Assembly (NCBI GenBank): GCA_029059925.1
Contig: JAIDVA010000326.1
Coordinates: 1-5,693, forward strand
DNA: 5,693 nucleotides
Direction of reading: 5' to 3'
Source of the DNA: Eubacterium sp.
GTDB taxonomy: Bacteria > Bacillota > Clostridia > Oscillospirales > Acutalibacteraceae
Numbering within the stretch: position 1 is the stretch's first letter; every line of letters starts with the position of its first letter. A program made the position numbers and the translations under genes. This document shows, one piece after another, positions 1-4,776 of the stretch. The notes beneath the pieces are model-generated. The model was not told where the DNA came from and did no database searches. It was given only the letters and a program-made list of their open reading frames with translations.

Positions 1-33
1 TCGTCGGCAGCGTCTGATGTGTATTAGCGACAG
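1..33. other. Illumina Nextera read-1 adapter remnant (non-genomic)
   Basis: The first 14 bases are identical to the read-1 tail of the Nextera transposase adapter. The next 19 match the Tn5 mosaic end with three substitutions (window positions 15 A to T, 25 A to T, 28 A to C), giving 30 of 33 identities overall. The match starts exactly at base 1 and ends exactly where the adapter ends, as expected for untrimmed library sequence at a contig end. The mismatches may explain why trimming missed it. Sequence from base 34 onward looks genomic. Confidence 0.96.
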
Positions 34-361
34 CATTAAAGGTTGGCATCAAGGAATAATTTGTTTTTGTCTTTACGATTGAGAGCAGTGTGTAATCTGC
101 TGTTGCGTTAACAAATCCTTTTTTCTTAGTGTATTTTTCAATTGTTGAAAGAGGAGAGGCATCATTATGCTTTTTTGTGTAGCAGTAGGATATAACCTCT
201 TCGATAAAGCTTTCAATCTGCTTGTCTGAATAAGGTGCTTTTAAAAGCACAACCTTGTCAATATCCGCAATGCCGTATTGATCGCTTTCACCACAGGGAA
301 TACCAATCATATTTTCAGCCTTGTCAACGTATACCGATATTGTGTAAAACTCTTTTTCCAT
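34..361 (-). CDS. Unrecognised protein, C-terminus missing (contig edge)
   Basis: This minus-strand reading frame opens with ATG at 361-359 (MEKEFYTISVYVDKAENMIG...) and stays open for 109 codons until it meets the adapter. The frame also runs through the adapter, but those residues are artefactual. A GAGGT Shine-Dalgarno lies about 7 bases before the ATG, and a well-spaced promoter sits further upstream, so the start is well supported. The visible part begins with an alternating hydrophobic stretch and contains a GIPCGESDQYG segment, then a helical, Lys/Glu-rich middle with two Cys-flanking Tyr (SYCYTKK). No signal peptide or membrane segment is visible. I recognise no family. It is divergently transcribed from the reductase at 451 through overlapping promoters. 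It is likely a small cytosolic protein, but the full length is unknown. Confidence 0.75.
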
Positions 362-390
362 AAATATACCTCGTACTATTAATTATTTTA

Positions 391-419
391 ATTATAACCT
401 ATAGAATTGAAAAATACAA
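391..419 (-). promoter_or_regulatory. Promoter of the truncated minus-strand gene
   Basis: Read on the minus strand, TTGTAT (419-414) is followed after exactly 17 bases by a perfect TATAAT (396-391). The start site would fall near 384, leaving a leader of about 23 bases that contains the GAGGT ribosome site. The -35 is only a partial match; the -10 is consensus. Confidence 0.65.
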
Positions 420-435
420 CCGTATGTGGTACAAT
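407..435 (+). promoter_or_regulatory. Extended -10 promoter of the ymfI-like gene
   Basis: TTGAAA (407-412), a 17-base spacer, then TACAAT (430-435) preceded by TG one base away (427-428), which forms an extended -10. Transcription would start near 441-443, only 8-10 bases before the ATG at 451. The promoter covers the alternative upstream ATG at 424, which argues against that start. Its -35 region lies against the -35 of the divergent promoter. Confidence 0.7.
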
Positions 436-450
436 AAAATCGGTGATTTT

Positions 451-1119
451 ATGAAGAAAGTGTTAATAACAGGCGGTGCAACAGGCATAGGAAAAGCGGC
501 TGCACTGTTTTTTAAGGAAAACGGCTTTGATGTTTTTATAACTTATAATAATACAAAGCCTGACTTTGACGGTGCAACGGCTGTTCAGTGTGATTTATCA
601 AAAATATCAGATATTGAGAATTTGTTTGATACAATAGGTGATATTGATGTTTTGGTCAACAATGCAGGTGTAAGTCTTATTAAAATGATAAATGATACAA
701 CTGAGGATGAATACGACAGGGTTAATGATGTTAACGCCAAATCGTATTTTTTCACTTCAAAGCTTGCTGTAAAATCCATGATAAAAAAACACAGCGGTGC
801 AATCATCAATGTATCATCCATGTGGGGGCAGCTTGGTGCTTCATGTGAAGTGGCATATTCAATGAGCAAGGCTGCTGTTATAGGTCTTACGAAGGCTCTT
901 GCGCAGGAGCTTGCACCAAGCGGAATAACCGTTAACTGTGTGTCACCGGGTATTATTGATACACGTATGAACGAGCAGTTTGACAAGGCTCAGCTTGAAG
1001 AGGAGGTGCCACTCGGCAGGCTCGGTACTTCTGAGGAGGTAGCAAGGGCAATATTGTTTTTTGCACAAAACGACTATGTAACAGGGCAGATACTCGGTGT
1101 CAACGGAGGAATCGTATAA
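451..1119 (+). CDS. ymfI: Short-chain dehydrogenase, probable EF-P 5-aminopentanone reductase (YmfI-like)
   Basis: A 222-residue classical SDR. Visible motifs: Rossmann TGGATGIG (residues 7-14), NNAG (70-73), Asn95, Ser123 in INVSS, YSMSK with Tyr136/Lys140, SPG (165-167) and the C-terminal TGQILGVNGG. All catalytic Asn-Ser-Tyr-Lys residues are present, so it should be an active NAD(P)H reductase. The WGQLGASCEVAYS stretch after the catalytic Ser resembles what I recall of proteins annotated as EF-P 5-aminopentanone reductase. In B. subtilis YmfI reduces the ketone intermediate on EF-P lysine to 5-aminopentanol. YmfF/YmfH-like genes in the same window support this, although they are not adjacent. 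A FabG-like 3-oxoacyl-ACP reductase is the main alternative; no acyl carrier or fatty acid genes are nearby. It is shorter than FabG (about 245), mostly because of a compressed region near residues 33-46. The in-frame ATG at 424 lies inside the promoter, so 451 is preferred. Ribosome site is weak (GGTGA, 4 bases away). Confidence 0.85.
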   Translation: MKKVLITGGATGIGKAAALFFKENGFDVFITYNNTKPDFDGATAVQCDLSKISDIENLFDTIGDIDVLVNNAGVSLIKMINDTTEDEYDRVNDVNAKSYFFTSKLAVKSMIKKHSGAIINVSSMWGQLGASCEVAYSMSKAAVIGLTKALAQELAPSGITVNCVSPGIIDTRMNEQFDKAQLEEEVPLGRLGTSEEVARAILFFAQNDYVTGQILGVNGGIV

Positions 1120-1130
1120 TTTTTTGGACT

Positions 1131-1136
1131 GGAGGT
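1131..1136 (+). promoter_or_regulatory. Ribosome binding site selecting a GTG start
   Basis: GGAGGT lies 8 bases before GTG at 1145. An upstream GTG at 1141 is in a frame that stops after four codons, so the site supports 1145 as the start of the membrane protein. Confidence 0.8.
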
Positions 1137-1144
1137 AACAGTGA

Positions 1145-1597
1145 GTGAATCATAATGAAATTATACTGATTTTCGGCATATTTATGCTCGGCTTTGGAAT
1201 CAGATCACTTGTGCAGTATTTTAAAGAGAACAGAAATTATACGATTACAACTGCTGCCATTGTCAGATACGAAAGAGAATTTGACCATAATCATCACAAT
1301 CATGGGGATTATGTCAGCTATACTCCAATTTTTGAATATACCTATAATGGTAAAACCTATCAGGAAGAGCACAGGGTATCTTCTGCCGGATATGGCAAGG
1401 GAATGAGTATTGTTCCTGCGTCAAAATATAATTTAGGGGATATTGTTGATGTGCGGGTTTATGATAACGGCAAAAAGGTTTATGCTGTTATTGATGATGA
1501 AAATAATATAAAAATGCCTCTACGTATGGGGCTGATATTGACTGTGGCAGGTGTTGTATTTATTGCAGCAGCAGTTTATTTTGGATTTATACAATAA
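1145..1597 (+). CDS. Two-TM membrane protein, DUF3592-like
   Basis: A 150-residue protein with a GTG start and a GGAGGT ribosome site. An N-terminal hydrophobic segment (about 5-25) and a C-terminal one (about 127-148) flank a soluble domain of about 100 residues. The core pattern, TTAAIVRYE (35-43), YTPIFEYTYNGKTYQ (59-73) and YNLGDIVDVRVYDNGKK (95-111), matches the DUF3592 fold as I know it: variable receptor-like domains between two helices in bacterial membrane proteins. Function of the family is not established. A His-rich insert, DHNHHNHGD (47-55), sits at the start of the domain and could bind a metal or simply be a flexible loop. It follows the reductase by 25 bases on the same strand with no terminator between, so co-transcription is likely; a functional link to EF-P is not implied. 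Identification of the membrane topology is firm, the family moderately so. Confidence 0.8.
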   Translation: MNHNEIILIFGIFMLGFGIRSLVQYFKENRNYTITTAAIVRYEREFDHNHHNHGDYVSYTPIFEYTYNGKTYQEEHRVSSAGYGKGMSIVPASKYNLGDIVDVRVYDNGKKVYAVIDDENNIKMPLRMGLILTVAGVVFIAAAVYFGFIQ

Positions 1598-1615
1598 TTT
1601 TTGTTTGGATGTTGT

Positions 1616-1644
1616 AACACTTTCCCGTATTCTTTCATAGGATA
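1616..1644 (+). promoter_or_regulatory. Possible sigma-K-type sporulation promoter
   Basis: CATAGGATA (1636-1644) fits the sigma-K -10 pattern CATAnnnTA, and AACA (1616-1619) fits the short -35 pattern mACm with 16 bases between. The predicted start near 1650 gives a leader of about 24 bases containing the GGGGG ribosome site. No convincing sigma-A promoter is seen in this gap. Short degenerate motifs can arise by chance in AT-rich DNA, and the gene could also be read from upstream, so this is tentative. Confidence 0.35.
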
Positions 1645-1661
1645 GTTTAGAAACGGGAAAG
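1620..1661 (+). repeat. Inverted repeat before the Cys-rich miniprotein
   Basis: CTTTCCCGT (1620-1628) and ACGGGAAAG (1653-1661) are perfect 9-base inverted arms. A further 4 pairs (TTCT 1630-1633 with AGAA 1649-1652) are possible past one bulged base. The right arm ends at the first G of the GGGGG ribosome site (1661-1665). It could be a protein-binding operator, since it brackets the -10 motif, or an RNA hairpin in transcripts coming from upstream. It lacks a T-tract, so it is not a terminator. Confidence 0.6.
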
Positions 1662-1673
1662 GGGGTTGCGATT

Positions 1674-1811
1674 ATGGGTTGCGGATGCAATAACAACTTC
1701 GGTTGCGGCGGTTCATCTTGGATCATTATCCTCATCATCATCCTTTTACTCTGCGGCGGTTGCGGCGGTAATTGCGGTTGTGGTAACAATGATTGTGGCT
1801 GCGGTTGCTAA
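1674..1811 (+). CDS. 45-residue Cys/Gly-rich membrane miniprotein
   Basis: The frame starts MGCGCNNNFGCGG, runs through an uninterrupted hydrophobic helix SSWIIILIIILLL (14-26), and ends in a tail of CGG, CGC and GCG units; there are 11 cysteines in 45 residues. GGGGG (1661-1665) lies 8 bases before the ATG, and a strong terminator begins 14 bases after the TAA, so it has the full set of gene signals despite its size. The architecture, a short Gly/Cys/Asn head, one Ile/Leu helix and a Cys-rich tail, resembles the small YjcZ-type and 'chorion class high-cysteine' proteins of Firmicutes, some of which are sporulation-associated in Bacillus. Likely membrane-inserted, with cysteines available for metal binding or cross-linking; that role is inference. 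Codon pattern (GGT/GGC TGC repeats) makes it locally GC-rich compared with its neighbours. Confidence 0.8.
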   Translation: MGCGCNNNFGCGGSSWIIILIIILLLCGGCGGNCGCGNNDCGCGC

Positions 1812-1825
1812 TTAATCGTTAAGAG

Positions 1826-1855
1826 AAAAGCACTCGGGAAACCGAGTGCTTTTTT
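1826..1855. terminator. Hairpin terminator shared by convergent genes
   Basis: AAAAGCACTCGG (1826-1837) pairs with CCGAGTGCTTTT (1842-1853) around a GAAA tetraloop, a perfect 12-base stem running into six T's on the plus strand. It ends the miniprotein transcript. On the minus strand the same hairpin follows the metallophosphoesterase stop codon (1858-1856) directly and is followed by TTTTCTCTT, so it probably terminates both directions. Confidence 0.93.
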
Positions 1856-2317
1856 CTATATGTCTGCCGGCAGAAGTATCGTACCTTTTTCTAAAATATC
1901 TATCATACCATATTTACCCATACGAACCGAACCCGGATTCATAATATAAAGCCCGTCATCGTAATCAGTATATTGCAAATGTGTATGACCAAAAAGGCAG
2001 ATGTCCGCGTTGATTTCTTTTGAATGCGCAATAATCTTTTCATAACCATGCTTAACGCCATAGGTATGTCCGTGTGCAAAGAATATTCTTTTGCCGTGAA
2101 AATCTACAATCTGTTCGGTTGGGTGTTGTGAATACCAATCATTATTGCCGACTACACGATAATATTTAATGCTCGGATAAACATCCAGCACTGTATCAAA
2201 GTCATCATCAATATCACCGAGAAATATAAACAAATCAGCTGCATTCTTGTGTATTTCGATTATTTCAAGCAGCTTGCCTATCGCTTTGTGCGAGTCAGAT
2301 ATAACTACAATTCTCAT
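1856..2317 (-). CDS. YfcE/MJ0936-type metallophosphoesterase
   Basis: A 153-residue single-domain calcineurin-like phosphoesterase, the normal length for the YfcE/MJ0936 group. All metal-binding motifs are visible: DSH (Asp8, His10), GD (Gly34-Asp35), GNND (57-60), His82 in FFAHGHTYG, and GHTH (His111, His113), followed by NPGSV near residues 127-131. The binuclear metal site (typically Mn2+ or similar) should therefore be intact. Family members hydrolyse phosphodiesters in vitro; the physiological substrate is usually unknown. In Firmicutes homologues often sit beside rph/XTP pyrophosphatase genes, but here the gene stands alone on the minus strand, convergent with the miniprotein and divergent from the three-gene cluster. 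Start at 2317-2315 is supported by the DSH motif position; an AAGGGCGG stretch lies upstream at a rather long distance. Cytosolic, with no signal peptide. Confidence 0.92.
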   Translation of the reverse strand: MRIVVISDSHKAIGKLLEIIEIHKNAADLFIFLGDIDDDFDTVLDVYPSIKYYRVVGNNDWYSQHPTEQIVDFHGKRIFFAHGHTYGVKHGYEKIIAHSKEINADICLFGHTHLQYTDYDDGLYIMNPGSVRMGKYGMIDILEKGTILLPADI

Positions 2318-2412
2318 TCATAAAATACCGCCCTTATACATAGATTGTAATAGATTATATTTTAGGTTTAAACCAACTAATATAATTATACAATAAAGGG
2401 GAGATTATTTCA
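2318..2412. promoter_or_regulatory. Divergent intergenic region with palindrome
   Basis: This 95-base AT-rich gap must serve both the metallophosphoesterase and the three-gene cluster. On the plus strand TATAAT (2381-2386) would start transcription near 2392, just ahead of the ribosome site GGGGAG (2398-2403); its -35 region is poor. On the minus strand a TATAAT occurs at 2360-2355, also with a poor -35. A perfect 10-base palindrome GGTTTAAACC (2365-2374) lies between the two -10 boxes and could be an operator. Promoter assignments are tentative. Confidence 0.4.
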
Positions 2413-2652
2413 ATGAATAATAACGATTTGAGCAGACTTATGAAAAATGCTCAGCAAAAAACAGGTATTGATATGCAGAAAATGAAACAGGCTGCCGAGG
2501 GTGGAAATCTTGATGATTTCATTAACAAAAATTTGTCATCTGATGCATCAAAGCAGTTGAAAAATGTTTTGTCCAATAAGGAGGCTGCCGAAAAGCTTTT
2601 GTCAACACCGCAGGCAAAGGAGCTCATGAAAAAATTAATGGAAGGTAAGTAA
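2413..2652 (+). CDS. Unrecognised 79-residue helical protein (cluster gene 1)
   Basis: A small soluble protein with ATG preceded by a strong ribosome site (GGGGAG at 2398-2403, 9 bases away). It is Lys/Asn/Gln-rich and predicted almost entirely helical: helix around 4-15, KMKQAAEGGNLDDFINKNL (24-42), then ASKQLKNVLSNKEAAEKLL (46-64) and PQAKELMKKLMEGK at the C-terminus. There are no cysteines, membrane segments or catalytic signatures. The short motif IDMQKMKQAAEGG loosely recalls DDINMLKGVASSILG in the next gene, hinting at a shared helical unit, though the similarity is too short to prove relatedness. It lies 11 bases upstream of the next gene, so the two are almost certainly co-transcribed. 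I recognise no family and assign no function. Confidence 0.85.
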   Translation: MNNNDLSRLMKNAQQKTGIDMQKMKQAAEGGNLDDFINKNLSSDASKQLKNVLSNKEAAEKLLSTPQAKELMKKLMEGK

Positions 2653-2663
2653 TAGGTTGTAAT

Positions 2664-3065
2664 ATGGATAATATAAATGATATTATAAACAGTCTCAGTG
2701 CGGATGATATTAATATGCTTAAGGGTGTCGCCTCATCAATTCTTGGTGAGGAGGCACAAAAAAGCACACCGCCTGCACAGCAGAACAATAATTTGCTCGG
2801 TGATTTAGGGAATATGTCAGGTAATACTATGTCGGGGCTTACCAGTGCTTTGTCGCTTGGCAGCGGACTTGACGGCATTGACTTTGAAATGATTATGAAG
2901 GCTAAAACAATATTTGAAAAAATGAATAATACGAAAAGTAAAAATGCAGACCTTATTATGGCACTCAAGCCGCATCTTGATCCGAAAACGCAGAATAAAG
3001 CAGATCAGGCCTTGCGTATACTCCAGCTGTTTGAGGTGCTGCCGCTGCTGAAGGAGTTGTTTTAA
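2664..3065 (+). CDS. Unrecognised 133-residue protein (cluster gene 2)
   Basis: Three visible parts: an acidic N-terminal helical segment with LSADDINMLKGVASSILGEE (11-30); a flexible middle rich in Asn, Gln, Gly and Ser (about 31-70), including a Pro-Pro pair at 36-37; and a helical C-terminal domain with KAKTIFEKMN (79-88), ADLIMALKPHLDPKTQNKADQALRILQLFEVLPLLKELF (95-133). The C-terminal part looks like a compact amphipathic helical hairpin and may be a protein-protein contact module. No signal peptide or clear membrane segment is present. Its ribosome site is weak (only AGG at 2654), so it may depend on ribosomes finishing the previous gene 11 bases upstream. Its TAA overlaps the next ATG by one base. 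No family recognised; the gene is real on the strength of spacing, coding pattern and coupling. Confidence 0.85.
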   Translation: MDNINDIINSLSADDINMLKGVASSILGEEAQKSTPPAQQNNNLLGDLGNMSGNTMSGLTSALSLGSGLDGIDFEMIMKAKTIFEKMNNTKSKNADLIMALKPHLDPKTQNKADQALRILQLFEVLPLLKELF

Positions 3066-3367
3066 TGCCTCAGTTTTCAGAGGAGGATATCAATGCTGCA
3101 AAAAGACGGGTTCAGGAAATGCGAAACCGTGTGTCAAAGTTCACTGCCGATGAACAGGAACCTCCATCACCAACATCACCGCCGCATACGAAGAATAAAA
3201 CAAATAATGAAAATAGTGTAAAGCAGCCTGATGTCAAAGCTCAGGAGCAGGAGGAAGAGCAGGATAAAAACAAATCTTTTTTTGTTATTCTTGCTCTTAT
3301 TATGCTTTTGTCAAAGGAAGGTGCAGATAATACCCTTATTCTTGCATTGCTTTATTTATTATTATAA
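3065..3367 (+). CDS. Unrecognised 100-residue protein with hydrophobic C-terminal hairpin (cluster gene 3)
   Basis: It starts with ATG overlapping the previous stop (TAATG), with AAGGAG at 3051-3056, 8 bases before, a classic translational coupling arrangement. Order along the protein: a basic amphipathic helix (about 5-25, DINAAKRRVQEMRNRVSKF), a Pro-rich turn PPSPTSPP (33-40), a charged Lys/Glu/Gln linker (about 41-70), then two short hydrophobic stretches FFVILALIMLL (72-82) and LILALLYLLL (91-100) separated by SKEGADNT, running to the last residue. The tail would suit a membrane-anchoring hairpin with the N-terminal region in the cytosol. Being last in the cluster, it may tether the two soluble partners to the membrane; that is inference. 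No family recognised. No clear terminator follows it. Confidence 0.85.
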   Translation: MPQFSEEDINAAKRRVQEMRNRVSKFTADEQEPPSPTSPPHTKNKTNNENSVKQPDVKAQEQEEEQDKNKSFFVILALIMLLSKEGADNTLILALLYLLL

Positions 3368-3408
3368 TGTGAATATATGATTTTACATTGCTTTTATTTA
3401 ATAAAATG

Positions 3409-3437
3409 TGGAAATTATGGTAATAATATGTTATATT
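3409..3437 (+). promoter_or_regulatory. Extended -10 promoter of the M16 gene pair
   Basis: TGGAAA (3409-3414), 17 bases, then TATATT (3432-3437) with TG one base before it (3429-3430). The start would be near 3444, leaving a leader of about 54 bases. The leader holds an AT-only inverted repeat GTAAAA-A-TTTTAC (3461-3473), too weak to call regulatory. Elsewhere the gap 3368-3497 shows only an AT-only repeat (TTTTATT/AATAAAA near 3393-3407) and no GC-rich terminator. Confidence 0.55.
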
Positions 3438-3484
3438 GATAAAGATAAAAAATTTGAACTGTAAAAATTTTACTGTTTGAATAC

Positions 3485-3490
3485 GGAGGA
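3485..3490 (+). promoter_or_regulatory. Ribosome binding site selecting a TTG start
   Basis: GGAGGA lies 7 bases before TTG at 3498. No ATG or GTG occurs in frame nearby at a usable distance, so this site decides the start of the ymfF-like gene. Confidence 0.8.
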
Positions 3491-3497
3491 ATTATAA

Positions 3498-4775
3498 TTG
3501 AGCTTTAATCAAAGGGAAATTGTGCAGGGTGTTTCACTTTTGAGTGTGAATGCAAATCGTTTTAAAACGAATGAAATTGCAGTAACACTTGCTCTGCCGT
3601 TAAAAAAAGAAACTGCATCACAAAATGCACTTCTGATAAATCTATTGTCACGAAAAAGCAAGGCTTATCCAAGTCTTTCACTGCTCAACAACAAGCTTGC
3701 ATTTTTATATGGAGCATCGCTTTCAGCAGTTGTATCAAAACTAGGCGAATGTCAGGTGCTCAAGCTCGGCATAACAAGTCTTGATGATAAATTTTCGCTT
3801 GATGATGAAAGTATTTTACTTGAATGTGTAAAACTTTTGATATCGCTGTTATTTGAGCCTAAACTTGACGATAAAGGCAGTTTTTTTGATGAGGATATTG
3901 AAGCTGAAAAAAGAATCCTTATTGAAAAAATAGAGTCCGAGCAGAATGAAAAACGAACCTATGTTTTAAGACAGGCTGAGGCACTTATGTTTGCTGATGA
4001 GCCATATGGTGTGGGCAGATACGGTTCGATTGATGATGTTAAAAGCATAACGGCTGACGATATAACGAATACCTGGCATAATGCACTTAAGACTGCCGAA
4101 ATTATGTTTACAGTAGTCGGCGGTGCTGATATAAATAAAGCCGCAAGCAGCATTGAATATGCTTTTGCATCCGTTGAAAGAAATTATAGTCAATTACCTG
4201 ATGCTGTTTTTGTTCCCGAGTGTAATGAAGTAAAGGAACATATGGAACGAATTGATGTCAAGCAGGGCAAGCTTGTTTTAGGCTTTCGTGTCAATCTTGA
4301 ACCACAGGATGAACTCACTCCTGCTATGCGCAGCTTCTGCGATATTTTCGGCGGCGGACCATATTCAAAGCTTTTTGCCAATGTGCGTGAAAAGCTTAGC
4401 CTTTGCTATTATTGCTCTGCACGATATACAAAGCTTAAAAGCTGTATCATGATTCAGTGCGGTTGTAATGAGGAAAATATGGACAAGGCTGTTGAAGAAA
4501 TTATGAATCAGCTTGAAGAAATTAAAAAGGGTAATTTTGAAGAGGAATTCAATTCTTCAAAAATTGGTTTGCGTGATGCAATAATGTCCGTCAATGATAC
4601 TCCTGAATTAATTGAAGGTTGGTATGCGAATCAGATTACGGCTGATGAAATCATTACTCCCGAGCAGTCCGCGGCTGAAAATGATGCCGTAACGATGGAG
4701 GATGTAGTAAAATGCGCATCACTTTTAAGCCTTGATACAATCTACAAATTATCATCACCAAAGGAGGCCGAGTAA
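3498..4775 (+). CDS. ymfF: M16-family protein without zinc motif, YmfF-like (EF-P modification associated)
   Basis: A 425-residue two-lobe M16B protein. In the N-terminal lobe, the place where active members carry HxxEH is occupied by NALLINLLSRKSKAYPS (43-59), with no His-x-x-Glu-His anywhere, so it cannot bind catalytic zinc. The C-terminal lobe keeps the family's GGGPYSKLFANVREKLSLCYY signature (285-305), with Arg297 and Tyr304/305 corresponding to the Arg/Tyr pair that contacts substrate in the partner's active site. This is the non-catalytic subunit type, as in YmfF of B. subtilis or the alpha subunit of mitochondrial processing peptidase. Databases name this group EF-P 5-aminopentanol modification-associated; the biochemical role is not settled. 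Length is normal for the family. It begins with TTG after GGAGGA and is followed after one base by its partner, whose ribosome site lies inside its last codons. Cytosolic, no signal peptide. Confidence 0.9.
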   Translation: MSFNQREIVQGVSLLSVNANRFKTNEIAVTLALPLKKETASQNALLINLLSRKSKAYPSLSLLNNKLAFLYGASLSAVVSKLGECQVLKLGITSLDDKFSLDDESILLECVKLLISLLFEPKLDDKGSFFDEDIEAEKRILIEKIESEQNEKRTYVLRQAEALMFADEPYGVGRYGSIDDVKSITADDITNTWHNALKTAEIMFTVVGGADINKAASSIEYAFASVERNYSQLPDAVFVPECNEVKEHMERIDVKQGKLVLGFRVNLEPQDELTPAMRSFCDIFGGGPYSKLFANVREKLSLCYYCSARYTKLKSCIMIQCGCNEENMDKAVEEIMNQLEEIKKGNFEEEFNSSKIGLRDAIMSVNDTPELIEGWYANQITADEIITPEQSAAENDAVTMEDVVKCASLLSLDTIYKLSSPKEAE

Positions 4776-4776
4776 T

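Noticed and set aside
15..33. Tn5/IS50 mosaic end suggesting a mobile element
   Set aside because: It is directly preceded by the synthetic Nextera tail and lies at the contig end, so it is library adapter, not a natural transposon.
424..450. Longer start for the reductase at ATG 424
   Set aside because: The extra nine codons overlap the -10 box of a good promoter, have no ribosome site, and precede the normal SDR start MKKVLITGG.
585..986. 133-codon minus-strand open frame
   Set aside because: It is antisense to the well-supported reductase, lacks a ribosome site, and shows no family features.
1520..1789. Minus-strand frame encoding a Pro/Gln-rich start
   Set aside because: It is the reverse complement of the Cys/Gly codon repeats of the miniprotein and crosses its promoter region; the composition is a by-product.
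2624..2968. Minus-strand hydrophobic 114-codon frame
   Set aside because: It is antisense to two coupled plus-strand genes, and the apparent hydrophobicity comes from complementing their Lys/Asp/Asn codons.
3393..3407. Hairpin TTTTATT/AATAAAA as terminator of the three-gene cluster
   Set aside because: The stem is A/T only with almost no loop and no following T-tract, so it would be too unstable.
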